A stretch of 64,000 nt of DNA from an uncultured Collinsella sp. GTDB taxonomy: Bacteria; Actinomycetota; Coriobacteriia; Coriobacteriales; Coriobacteriaceae. Positions 53,821 through 61,977 of the stretch are shown here, piece after piece. The stretch is from the NCBI GenBank assembly GCA_900541025.1, contig UQIL01000007.1, forward strand, positions 1-64,000, written 5' to 3'. Made by a program: the position numbers and the translations under genes. A model generated the notes under the pieces. That model made no database searches and was not told where the DNA came from. It was given only the letters and a program-made list of their open reading frames with translations. Numbering within the stretch: position 1 is the first letter of the stretch; each line of letters starts with the position of its first letter.

Positions 53821-55404
53821 TTATACGCCGTACGGGTTACGGTCGCGTTCGATGCGTTGGCGGATGTGGGCGTACTCGATAATCAACAGTACCAGCAGTA
53901 GGGCCATGATGGTTAGGTAGCTCACGACGGCGCCCATCAGGCCGAGCAGATTGATCAGAATCACCGGGAGCACCACGCTCACGGCAAAGCAGATCAGGTA
54001 GATCTTGGTGACATCTCCAGCGTGGCGCAGCACCGTGATGATGGCGTAGATAAAGTCGATGGCCGCGGTGACGCCGCCGGCGACGACCATCAGCAGCGCC
54101 AGCGTACGGTAGCGTTCAAAGCTGAGACCGTACATAAAGCTCATGAGGGGAATACCGGGACCTGCCATAAATGCGGCGCACACGCCGGTGATGACCACGA
54201 TCAGCGCCATAACGGCAACAATAATCAGGTCAAAGCGGCGACGCTTGCGCGGATTCGCCCAAATGCTCGACAGACGCAGGAGCTGCGGTTTATAGACAAA
54301 TCCAATGCTCAACAGAATAGCTTGAGCTGGAAAAAACAGGGCATTAAAGTACAGCTGGTATTTGTAGGCTAGTGTTCCTTCCATCACAAACTTGGGCATG
54401 CTCTCGATAAGGTTGAACAGGAATAGCGCGCCAAAGAGTGGGGCGCAATGGACAAACAAGTGGCCGACCTCGCGCAGGCTCACGCGGCGCGATTTTTCGG
54501 TCTCGAGCAGGGCGAGCGGCGCGGTGACCAGCACGAGCGAGGCGATCGCGGCGATGCCCATGGCCATGGCCGCGATGGGCATGCTACGCGTGAAGAACAG
54601 CGCCACGCTGAAGACCGCGATGACGCCGACGGAGCGTAGCGTTTGACTCATTCCAGCCAAGTAGAGCTTGTCGGCCTGCTGCAGGCGGCCTTCGTACACG
54701 TCGGCGACGCCGTCGATGACCTTATACAGGTAGACGCCCAGGCCGATCGTCGCCATCTGCGCGTCATAGCCGCGGGCGCTGCTATACATGAGGCCGCAGC
54801 CTAGGGCGAGCGCTCCGCAGATCCAACGATTGAGCTGGTAGGAGGCGAAGGACGTCTTTTCGTCGATGTCCGAGACCTGGAAATTGCGCACGCCGTAGTT
54901 GCACGCGATCATGATGAGCGTGCCGGTGACAAAGGCGATGGAGAACTTGCCGGCTTCTTCGGCGCCCGCGAGCTGTGCCGACACGATGGTGAGCAGAGGA
55001 AACACCATGCCCCACACGGCGGTGCCCAGGGTATTCCAGAGATAGTCGCGGCGGGTGGCGTGCTCCTCGTATTCCGCTTCCTGCATGGAGAAGCCGCCGC
55101 CGTAGACGGCGCCGAGCAGACGGTTCCACCAAGCGTTGACCATGCGGCGGACGGGGCTGGGCTCCCGATCGCGTTCGCGCCGGCGACGGCGCGTGGCCTG
55201 GCTGCTGTCGGGGCCGCCGGCGTTGCGCTGGCTCAGCTCCTGGATGCGCGCGAGCTCTTCGGCCGTGTGGGAGGCGGGGAACAGGCCGTTCTCGATGCGG
55301 CCGCCCTGGGCCTTCGCGGCGCCGTCTTTCGATGCAGCGGGGTTGGAGATGCCGTTACGGCGGGCGATGGCGCGGCGAATGCTATCGAGGGGCGTGATGC
55401 TCAA
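53821..55404 (-). CDS. polysaccharide-flippase-like membrane protein
   Basis: This 527-residue protein has an Arg-rich cytoplasmic head of about 125 residues (…ATRRRRRERDREPSP…) and then 12 or more membrane helices resembling the MATE/Wzx-like oligosaccharide flippase superfamily. The best start is TTG 55404 with AAAGGA six bases upstream; no ATG with a ribosome site exists before residue 86. It would move lipid-linked glycans, but no glycosyltransferase is adjacent, so the substrate is open. Confidence 0.72.
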   Translation of the reverse strand: MSITPLDSIRRAIARRNGISNPAASKDGAAKAQGGRIENGLFPASHTAEELARIQELSQRNAGGPDSSQATRRRRRERDREPSPVRRMVNAWWNRLLGAVYGGGFSMQEAEYEEHATRRDYLWNTLGTAVWGMVFPLLTIVSAQLAGAEEAGKFSIAFVTGTLIMIACNYGVRNFQVSDIDEKTSFASYQLNRWICGALALGCGLMYSSARGYDAQMATIGLGVYLYKVIDGVADVYEGRLQQADKLYLAGMSQTLRSVGVIAVFSVALFFTRSMPIAAMAMGIAAIASLVLVTAPLALLETEKSRRVSLREVGHLFVHCAPLFGALFLFNLIESMPKFVMEGTLAYKYQLYFNALFFPAQAILLSIGFVYKPQLLRLSSIWANPRKRRRFDLIIVAVMALIVVITGVCAAFMAGPGIPLMSFMYGLSFERYRTLALLMVVAGGVTAAIDFIYAIITVLRHAGDVTKIYLICFAVSVVLPVILINLLGLMGAVVSYLTIMALLLVLLIIEYAHIRQRIERDRNPYGV

Positions 55405-55506
55405 AGCGGGGTCCTTTCTATTGCTGCGCTCTAGTATAGACACCGCGGTGTCCGCTCGTGTTTTTGAACAGGTTGTTCGATAATTTCGGCGGCGCCATTC
55501 GGTAGT

Positions 55507-55562
55507 CGGCACTTAGGGACGTTCCTTATGTGCCGGCACTTTGGGAACGTCCCTAAGTGCCG
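55507..55562. repeat. 19-bp perfect inverted repeat between divergent genes
   Basis: CGGCACTTAGGGACGTTCC is the exact inverse of 55544-55562 around 18 bases. As it lies between divergent starts it is unlikely to be a simple terminator. Confidence 0.75.
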
Positions 55563-55693
55563 GCATCCGGGGGCGCTCCTTGAATGTTGCCTGTTCAAGA
55601 GTGTTCCCAATGACTAGGCGTTTAAAAACGTCCCCAATGACTAGGCCGCTTGCCTGCGATTATTGACCGTTGGGCGGGCTTGCCGCCCTTGCC

Positions 55694-55709
55694 GCAAAAA
55701 CGTTTTTGC
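55694..55709 (+). promoter_or_regulatory. palindromic operator-like site upstream of pckA
   Basis: GCAAAAACGTTTTTGC is a perfect 16-bp palindrome with a central CG, as in LacI/CcpA-type operators, 75 bases before the pckA start. Carbon-source control is inferred. Confidence 0.4.
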
Positions 55710-55783
55710 ATATCGGGTACAACGGGCTTTACGTGAGTAAAGTGCGCGTCGCGTCCACGTGTCGCGTTTTTAAAGGAGGCCCC

Positions 55784-57454
55784 ATGCCTGGTGTTACCCC
55801 TGCAGAAGTTCTGTCCAACTTTGGTATTACGCTCGTTGAAGATCCCGCCGAGAATCAACCCCGTCTGCTGGTCGATCTACCCGCCGCGGAGCTTGTCGAG
55901 CACGCTATTCGTCGCAAAGAGGGCCGTATGGCTTCTAATGGCGCGCTCGTGATCGAGACGGGGGAGCGCACTGGTCGTTCGCCCAACGATCGTTTTATCG
56001 TTGACACCCCCGATGTTCACGACAAGATCGCCTGGGGTGCGGTCAACCGCCCACTGTCCGTCGAGAGCTATGAGGCCATCAAGGCCGGCATCGTCGACTA
56101 TCTCAACGAGCGCGACGTGTTCGTCACCCGCGGCATGGCGGGCGCCGACCGCAACCACACGCGTCGCCTGCTCGTTGCCTGCGAGCGTGCCAGCCAGGCG
56201 CTCTTTATTAAGCAGATGCTCGCTCGTCCGCTCGCCCGCGAAATTGCGCGCACCGGCGAGCCGGACTTCTGCGTCCTGGCCGCCCCCGGTTATCAGTGCG
56301 ACCCTGCGATTAAGGGCCTCAACTCCAGTGCCGCCGTGGTCATCAACTTCCAGGAGCGCGTGATCCTGGTCGCCGGCACCGGTTACTCCGGCGAGATCAA
56401 AAAGTCCATCTTCAGCGTCATGAACTACCTGCTGCCCGTCGAGGATGACGTGCTGCCCATGCATTGCTCAGCTAGCATGGACCCCGTCACGCACGAGACC
56501 GCTGTGTTCTTTGGCCTGTCCGGCACCGGCAAGACCACGCTTTCGGCCAACCCCACGCGCCTGCTGATCGGCGACGACGAGCACGGTTGGTCCGACATGG
56601 GCATCTTCAATATCGAGGGCGGCTGCTATGCCAAGTGCGAGGGCCTGGATGCCTTCCACGAGCCCGAGATCTTCAACGCCGTCCGCTTTGGCGCCATCTG
56701 CGAAAACGTGGTGCTCGACGAGAACCGTAAGCCCAACTACGACGACGTCTCGATCACGCATAACACGCGCGTGGCCTACCCCGTGGAGCACATTCCTAAC
56801 GCGTGGACCAAGGGCATGGGCACCACCCCGAGCGTCGTGCTCTTCCTGACCTGCGACGCCTTTGGTGTGCTGCCGCCCATCTCGCGCCTGACGGCCGACG
56901 CCGCCATGTACCACTTTGTGACGGGCTTTACGGCCAAGATTCCCGGCACCGAGGTCGGCGTCACCGAGCCCACGCCCACGTTCTCCTCGCTGTTCGGCGA
57001 GCCGTTTATGCCGCTCGACCCCATGGTCTACGCCAAAATGCTCGGCGAGCGCATCGCCGACGGCCGCACGCGCGTCTACCTGGTCAACACCGGCTGGATC
57101 GGCGGCGGCTACGGCGTGGGGCATCGCATTGAGCTTGCCTACACGCGCTCCCTGGTCGCGCGCGCCCTCGACGGCACCATCGAGGACAGCGAGTTCGTGC
57201 ACGACGACATCTTTAACGTCGACATTCCCACCACGTGCCAAGGCGTGCCCGACGGCATCCTGGTGCCGCGTCAGTACTGGCAAAGCACCGCGCGCTACGA
57301 CGAGGCCGCGCACAACCTGGCTGTGATGTTCGAGGAGAACTTTGAGAAGAAGTACTCGCACCTGCCCGATTCCGTAAAGGCCGCCGGCCCGCACGCCCAG
57401 GTGCCCGCCGAGGCTCGTCACCGCGGCCGCGGCCTGCTGGGACTCCGCCTGTAA
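55784..57454 (+). CDS. pckA: phosphoenolpyruvate carboxykinase (ATP)
   Basis: This 556-residue enzyme interconverts oxaloacetate and phosphoenolpyruvate with ATP. It has TGRSPNDRFIV, the kinase-1a loop FFGLSGTGKTTLSA (about residue 246), kinase-2 GDDEHGWSD and the metal/adenine site NTGWIGGGYGVGHR. AAAGGAGG fixes the ATG. Its stop overlaps repeat B copy 2, which probably ends transcription. Confidence 0.96.
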   Translation: MPGVTPAEVLSNFGITLVEDPAENQPRLLVDLPAAELVEHAIRRKEGRMASNGALVIETGERTGRSPNDRFIVDTPDVHDKIAWGAVNRPLSVESYEAIKAGIVDYLNERDVFVTRGMAGADRNHTRRLLVACERASQALFIKQMLARPLAREIARTGEPDFCVLAAPGYQCDPAIKGLNSSAAVVINFQERVILVAGTGYSGEIKKSIFSVMNYLLPVEDDVLPMHCSASMDPVTHETAVFFGLSGTGKTTLSANPTRLLIGDDEHGWSDMGIFNIEGGCYAKCEGLDAFHEPEIFNAVRFGAICENVVLDENRKPNYDDVSITHNTRVAYPVEHIPNAWTKGMGTTPSVVLFLTCDAFGVLPPISRLTADAAMYHFVTGFTAKIPGTEVGVTEPTPTFSSLFGEPFMPLDPMVYAKMLGERIADGRTRVYLVNTGWIGGGYGVGHRIELAYTRSLVARALDGTIEDSEFVHDDIFNVDIPTTCQGVPDGILVPRQYWQSTARYDEAAHNLAVMFEENFEKKYSHLPDSVKAAGPHAQVPAEARHRGRGLLGLRL

Positions 57455-57491
57455 CCACCACAAAGGGGACAGGCACCTTTGTGGTGGTTTT
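57453..57491. repeat. palindromic repeat family B, copy 2 (terminator-like)
   Basis: AACCACCACAAAGG (57453-57466) is the inverse of CCTTTGTGGTGGTT (57476-57489), followed by TTGCTC. It begins inside the pckA stop codon. Confidence 0.8.
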
Positions 57492-57518
57492 GCTCACGTG
57501 GATGACTCGGGTTACAAT
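57490..57518 (+). promoter_or_regulatory. promoter of the B3/4-domain gene, with long leader
   Basis: TTGCTC and TACAAT are 17 bases apart. Transcription would start near 57525, leaving a leader of about 135 bases containing the hairpin GTCCCC (57533-57538)/GGGGAC (57549-57554). No riboswitch family is recognised. Confidence 0.55.
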
Positions 57519-57660
57519 ACGCCTGACATATCGTCCCCTTCTCCGGATGGGGACAGCGTAAGCGTTCTTGTGACGGCACCGTAGGACTTTGAAGGTGGTC
57601 GTTGTAAGGGCGCTTTTTGTTTAGGCGCTCGCGTTGGCGCGAATCGTGAAGGGAGCATGT

Positions 57661-58380
57661 GTGAAGAGCTTTATTGCCGAGGATTCATTTTGGGAGCTGT
57701 TTCCGCAGGCAGCGGTCGGTGTTGTAGTCGTTGAGGGCATGAAACCCGCGGCGCAGATTCCTCAAGAGGACGTGGACGCGATTGCGGCGCTGCTCGATCG
57801 CGCCAATATCGACGCGGAGCGTCATCTGACCAGCGACACTATCAGCGAGAACGCACCGGTCAAGGCATGGCGCGAGGCGTATCGTCTGTTCAAGACTAAG
57901 AAGGGTGCGCGTTGTTCGATTGAGAACCTGCTTAAGCGCGTGCTCAAGGGCAAGCCGGTCGGCCACATTACGCCCGCGGTGGATATTTACAACACGGTGT
58001 CGCTGACCTACGCGCTGCCCGTGGGAGGCGAGGATCTGCATGCGATCGAGGGAGACCTTTGCCTGAAGGTGACCGACGGTGGCGACGCGTTCTTGCCGCT
58101 TGGCGAGGAGGCGGACGATCCGACGCTGCCCTGCGAGCTGGCCTATATCGATGATGCGGGCGCCGTGTGCCGCTGCTGGAACTGGCGCGACGGCGTTCGA
58201 ACGGCTCTGTCCGATGATTCGGCCGATGCGTTCCTGGCGATTGAGTGCGTGGAGCCCGAGCGAATGAAGGACTGCCAGGCCGCGATCGATCGCCTCGCTG
58301 AGTTGCTCGAGCGTTATCTGGGAGCGACGGTTGTCGTTAAGACGCTTGTGACTCGCGACAATCCCTGCGTGGAGCTGTAG
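57661..58380 (+). CDS. B3/4-domain protein (PheRS beta-like, tRNA-binding type)
   Basis: This 239-residue protein matches stand-alone B3/B4 domains of phenylalanyl-tRNA synthetase beta: SENAPVKAWREAYRLFKTKKGARCSIENLLKRVLKG, PAVDIYNTVSLTYALPVGGEDL and a C-terminal WNWRDG segment. Related proteins edit mischarged tRNAs, but this one is uncharacterised. GTG 57661 follows GGGAG. A TTG at 57634 is a longer but poorer start. Confidence 0.82.
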   Translation: MKSFIAEDSFWELFPQAAVGVVVVEGMKPAAQIPQEDVDAIAALLDRANIDAERHLTSDTISENAPVKAWREAYRLFKTKKGARCSIENLLKRVLKGKPVGHITPAVDIYNTVSLTYALPVGGEDLHAIEGDLCLKVTDGGDAFLPLGEEADDPTLPCELAYIDDAGAVCRCWNWRDGVRTALSDDSADAFLAIECVEPERMKDCQAAIDRLAELLERYLGATVVVKTLVTRDNPCVEL

Positions 58381-58408
58381 CGAAGTCTGCGGATCAAACT
58401 CGACGGTC

Positions 58409-58450
58409 AAAACCACCACAATGGTGCCTGTCCCCTTTGTGGTGGTTTTT
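58409..58450. repeat. palindromic repeat family B, copy 3
   Basis: AAAACCACCACA faces TGTGGTGGTTTTT, with GGTGCCTGTCCCC in the loop. It lies 28 bases after the B3/4 gene. Confidence 0.8.
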
Positions 58451-58553
58451 ATGTTGATGGGTTAACAAATAGGGTGCGCAGGGCTGGCGGCCGATAAGTA
58501 CGGTTAAGATGTTTACCCGTTAGCATTATGCAAGCGAAAGGCGGTCGTCTCCC

Positions 58554-59003
58554 ATGCAGCAGAACGACGAGACACGTTTCGAGGACTTTGTCGGACTGAT
58601 CAGCGGGCTCTACAAGGAGATCCAGCGCATTAAGACATCCGAGGGCGCAAGGCTGGGCCTCAAGGGCTCCGACGTTATGTGCCTGTACTATCTTGAGCGC
58701 AGCAAGGACGGCCTGACTGGCGCCGACCTCGCTCGCATGGCAGGCGTGACCCGCGCCGCCGTCTCGCGCACGCTCGCGCATCTGGAGGAGGGCGGCTACG
58801 TCGAGGTCGATGATTCGGGCGATGCCGCCGTTAAGTATCGTGCTCCGGTGCGCCTGACCGCTCTGGGCGGCGAGAGTATGAGCGAGGCGGACCGCATCAT
58901 TCGCGAGGTGCTCGATACCACCGGTAAGGCTATGGGTGTGGAGCAGCGCGAGCAGATGTATGCGTCGCTACGCACGATTCTCAACACCCTGCGCGAGATC
59001 TAA
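58554..59003 (+). CDS. MarR-family transcriptional regulator
   Basis: This 149-residue protein has winged-helix core GLTGADLARMAGVTRAAVSRTLAHLEEGGYVEVDD (about residues 53-87) with dimerisation helices at both ends, typical of MarR. The DegV gene 117 bases downstream is a plausible target. An AAAGG lies upstream of the ATG. Confidence 0.88.
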   Translation: MQQNDETRFEDFVGLISGLYKEIQRIKTSEGARLGLKGSDVMCLYYLERSKDGLTGADLARMAGVTRAAVSRTLAHLEEGGYVEVDDSGDAAVKYRAPVRLTALGGESMSEADRIIREVLDTTGKAMGVEQREQMYASLRTILNTLREI

Positions 59004-59120
59004 GGCCGCCAAGGCATTTGCTTCCAATTAACAACTGCATAGTCCCGTTTGAGCGCGTATGCCGTGCGGGGCTTGCTGTCAAAATTCCCTGCGCGGGACC
59101 TGCGCAAGAAAGGATTCGCT

Positions 59121-59975
59121 ATGTCCGTCCGTATTATTACCGATTCCGCAGGCGATATGTCACCGGCCGAGCACCCAGCATTGGCCGTTTTGCCACTGTC
59201 CGTCACCTTTGGCACCGATGTGTACATGGATGGCGTCGACATCGATCACCAGCGCTTTTACGAGATGCTCGTGGAGCGCGATGAGCTGCCTAAGACCGGC
59301 CAGGTCAACCCGTACGCGTTTTCGCAGGCTATTGCCGAGGCGCGTGAGGCCGGCGATGAGGCAGTGATTATTACCGTGGGCGCTAAGCTTTCGGGTACCA
59401 ACCAAAGTGCCCGCACCGCACTTGCCGAGGCGCCGGGCGGCGATGTGTATGTGGTGGATAGCAATAACGTTACCCTGGGCGAGCGCGTGCTGGTTGAGTA
59501 CGCGCTGCGTTTGGTGGACGAGGGCCAGGGCGCGGCTCAGATCGCGGCGGCTGTCGAGGCCGTGCGCGACCGTGTAGTCGTCATCGGCCTGCTCGAGACG
59601 CTTGAGTACCTCGTTCGCGGCGGTCGCCTGTCTGCTGCGGCTGGTGCTGTGGGCACGTTGCTCAATGTGAAGCCCGTTGTGGCAGCGGAGGACGGTCTGA
59701 TCGTGCAGCTGGGCAAGGCTCGTGGCTCCAAGAACGGCCGGAACCTGCTCAACCAGAAGGTCGAAAAGGCAGGCGGCATCGACTTTTCCATGCCGCTGGC
59801 GCTCGGCTATACGGGCCTTTCGGATGCGGTGCTCAAGAAGTATATCGAGGACAGTGCGGCACTGTGGGCTGGTCACACCGAGGGCGAACTGCCCGTTCAC
59901 ACCATTGGTGCCACCATCGGCACCCACGTAGGCCCCGGCGCCGTAGCCGTAGCCTTCTTCCAGCCCGCCAACTAA
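59121..59975 (+). CDS. DegV-family fatty-acid-binding protein
   Basis: This 284-residue protein starts MSVRIITDSAGDMSPAEH, has KTGQVNPYAF for ligand binding at about residue 58 and ends GATIGTHVGPGAVAVAFF. It is the second DegV in the window and differs markedly from the one at 7459, fitting the usual presence of several FakB paralogues with different chain preferences. GAAAGGA precedes the ATG. Confidence 0.92.
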   Translation: MSVRIITDSAGDMSPAEHPALAVLPLSVTFGTDVYMDGVDIDHQRFYEMLVERDELPKTGQVNPYAFSQAIAEAREAGDEAVIITVGAKLSGTNQSARTALAEAPGGDVYVVDSNNVTLGERVLVEYALRLVDEGQGAAQIAAAVEAVRDRVVVIGLLETLEYLVRGGRLSAAAGAVGTLLNVKPVVAAEDGLIVQLGKARGSKNGRNLLNQKVEKAGGIDFSMPLALGYTGLSDAVLKKYIEDSAALWAGHTEGELPVHTIGATIGTHVGPGAVAVAFFQPAN

Positions 59976-59987
59976 CCGACCTGCCAT

Positions 59988-60024
59988 AAACCACCACAAA
60001 GGGCGGGCACCTTTGTGGTGGTTT
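59988..60024. repeat. palindromic repeat family B, copy 4
   Basis: AAACCACCACAAAGG (59988-60002) is the exact inverse of 60010-60024. It sits between the DegV and MGMT genes. Confidence 0.82.
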
Positions 60025-60053
60025 ATGCTATTCCGGGTGGAAGGGAGCGAGCA

Positions 60054-60374
60054 ATGGCGTCTGAGGGCTTTTTTGATCGGGTGTACGAGGTGGTCGAGCA
60101 GATTCCCGAGGGGATGGTCGCCACCTACGGTCAGGTGGCGCTGCTTGCCGGTCGTCCACGAAGTGCGCGGTACGTGGGGTATGCCCTGCACAGCAATCCG
60201 CGCCCCGGCGAGATTCCCTGTCACCGCGTGGTGTTTGCCGACGGCCGTATCTGTGAGGGCTTTGCCTTTGGCGGCCCCGATGCTCAGCGTGAGCTCTTAA
60301 TGGGGGAGGGTGTGACGTTTACCGATCCCGTGCACGTCGACTTGGCCGCCTGTCGCTGGCTTGCCGGACTCTAA
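60054..60374 (+). CDS. MGMT-family DNA alkyl-transfer domain protein
   Basis: This 106-residue protein is the catalytic domain only: FFDRVYEVVEQIPEGMVATYGQVA, the DNA-binding helix PRSARYVGYALHSNP and the active-site IPCHRVV. Cysteine is present, unlike alkyltransferase-like proteins with Trp there. It lacks the N-terminal domain of Ogt/Ada, so a repair role on O6-alkylguanine is probable but unproven. AAGGGAG precedes the ATG. Confidence 0.88.
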   Translation: MASEGFFDRVYEVVEQIPEGMVATYGQVALLAGRPRSARYVGYALHSNPRPGEIPCHRVVFADGRICEGFAFGGPDAQRELLMGEGVTFTDPVHVDLAACRWLAGL

Positions 60375-60390
60375 CGGCTCTGCCGTGGCC

Positions 60391-60430
60391 AAAACCACCA
60401 CAAAGGTGCCTACCCCTTTGTGGTGGTTTA
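60391..60430. repeat. palindromic repeat family B, copy 5
   Basis: AAAACCACCACAAAGG (60391-60406) is the inverse of CCTTTGTGGTGGTTT (60415-60429). It follows the MGMT stop by 16 bases. Confidence 0.82.
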
Positions 60431-60553
60431 GTTTACTTGGGCTAACTTATGGAGAAGCTATGGCGGCGGATATTGATGCTGCAAAGTAAACCACGGCGAA
60501 CTATATTGGTTTCAGCAACGGAGCAGGCAATAGGCGATGAAAAAGCCTGCCCT

Positions 60554-60652
60554 GTTGAGTTTGATTCGCATTCCTCCCCTCTGTGCGATTCAACGGTGTA
60601 CTTCGGGAACAGGCCCGCTGGCAACTAACTGCCGGCGGGCCTGTTCCTGTTT
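60554..60652 (+). ncRNA. possible small RNA with C-rich loop and terminator
   Basis: GTTGAG...TCGCA pairs loosely with TGCGATTCAAC (60584-60594), exposing TTCCTCCCCTCT in the loop. Then a perfect 13-bp stem GGAACAGGCCCGC (60606-60618)/GCGGGCCTGTTCC (60635-60647) is followed by TGTTTG. C-rich loops able to pair with Shine-Dalgarno sites mark several regulatory RNAs. No clear promoter was found, so this is tentative. Confidence 0.3.
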
Positions 60653-60757
60653 GTCGGGGGAGTGCGATGGACGGAGCCGAAGCGGTCCGGCTCCAAAAAA
60701 GGCGGACGCCGTAGCGCCCGCCCTATAGCAATCGAAAGCTCAAGCCAGCAGATCGGC

Positions 60758-61807
60758 CTAGTACACCATGCCCATGGCGTCCTGAACCTCTGCCAGGGTC
60801 TGCTCGGCGATCTCGTTGGCGCGACGGTTGCCCTCGTGCAGCACGTCCTTCACGTAATCCAGATCGTTCTCGTAGCGCTGGCGACGCTCGCGGATCGGCG
60901 CGAAGTACTCGTTGACGGCCTCGGTCACGTACTTCTTGAGCTGGCCGGAGCCGCCCATGCCAATCTCCTCGGCAATTTCGACCTCGGAGCGATCAGTGCA
61001 GATGGCGGCCGTCGAAAGCAAACCAGACACGCCGGGGCGGTTCTCGGGATCGAATGTGATCATGCGCTCGGAGTCGGTCTGGCTCTTCTTGATGCGCTTG
61101 GCCGTTTCCTCGGCGGTCATCGAGATGTTGATGGCGTTGCCGTAGCTCTTGCTCATCTTGCGACCGTCCAGGCCCGGCAGCAGCGGGGTCTCGGACAGCA
61201 GCGCGTCGACCTCGGGGAACACCTTGCCGTAGCGGTTGTTAAAGCGGCGGGCGATGGTGCGGGTGAGCTCGATGTGCGGCAGCTGGTCGCGACCGACGGG
61301 CACCACGTTGCCCTTGCAGAACAGGATGTCGCAGGCCTGATGTACCGGGTAGGTGAGCAGAAGACCGGTGAGCTCGTGGCCCGAGGCCTCCATCTCGGCC
61401 TTGACGGTGGGGTTGCGCGCCAGCTCGGCCTCGGACACCAGCGATAGGAACGGCAGCATGAGCTGGTTGGCGGCGGGCACGGCAGAGTGAGCGTAGATCA
61501 TGGTCTTGTCGGGGTCGATGCCGCAGGCAAGGTAGTCCATGACCATGTTGTACACGTTGTCCTGGATGTGCTCGGTCGTGTCGCGGTCAGTGATGACCTG
61601 GTAGTCGGCGATGAGCACGTTGGTCTTGGCGCCCATGTTCTGCAGCTCAACACGGCCCTTGAGGGTGCCGAAGTAGTGGCCCAGGTGCAGACGGCCGGTG
61701 GGGCGGTCGCCGGTGAGCATGGTGAACTTCTCGGGCGTCTTGGCCAGGCCCTCGCGAATGGCGTTGCTCTTTTGCAGCGCGACTTCGTAGCTGTTCTCGT
61801 TTGGCAT
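60758..61807 (-). CDS. trpS: tryptophanyl-tRNA synthetase
   Basis: This 349-residue class Ic synthetase has GDRPTGRLHLGHYFG (HIGH-type, about residue 33), a central DYQVITD and the loop DGRKMSKSYGNA (KMSKS). It charges tRNA-Trp. AGGAG supports the ATG at 61807; a 35-codon upstream extension has no ribosome site. It is a single-gene unit. Confidence 0.95.
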   Translation of the reverse strand: MPNENSYEVALQKSNAIREGLAKTPEKFTMLTGDRPTGRLHLGHYFGTLKGRVELQNMGAKTNVLIADYQVITDRDTTEHIQDNVYNMVMDYLACGIDPDKTMIYAHSAVPAANQLMLPFLSLVSEAELARNPTVKAEMEASGHELTGLLLTYPVHQACDILFCKGNVVPVGRDQLPHIELTRTIARRFNNRYGKVFPEVDALLSETPLLPGLDGRKMSKSYGNAINISMTAEETAKRIKKSQTDSERMITFDPENRPGVSGLLSTAAICTDRSEVEIAEEIGMGGSGQLKKYVTEAVNEYFAPIRERRQRYENDLDYVKDVLHEGNRRANEIAEQTLAEVQDAMGMVY

Positions 61808-61977
61808 GATTGCTCCTAACGTATGTTCATGGGTCAAGATGATAACGCGTTTATTGGAGGGGCGGTGCGTAAGTAGGCGAGGGGCGGGAGAGGGACGCGC
61901 GTGGTGCGGCATGTGCGATGGGTGCGGCGCGGCCGTGCTTGGCTAACGGTGCCTTGGCACATCCTCGGCAGCTTGCC

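Larger units (their letters stand above)
55405..55783. other. divergent gene-free region upstream of pckA
   Basis: This stretch of 379 bases carries no gene. It holds the 19-bp inverted repeat at 55507-55562, two near-identical CCCAATGACTAGGC motifs at about 55606 and 55633, and a LacI-like palindrome at 55694. Confidence 0.6.
60375..60757. other. gene-free 383-bp region with repeat, possible small RNA and terminator
   Basis: It holds repeat B copy 5, an AT-richer stretch with no credible gene, and the hairpin pair listed separately at 60554-60647. Confidence 0.5.

Noticed and set aside
57500..57660. T-box riboswitch before the B3/4 gene
   Set aside because: The conserved TGGNACCGCG core is absent.
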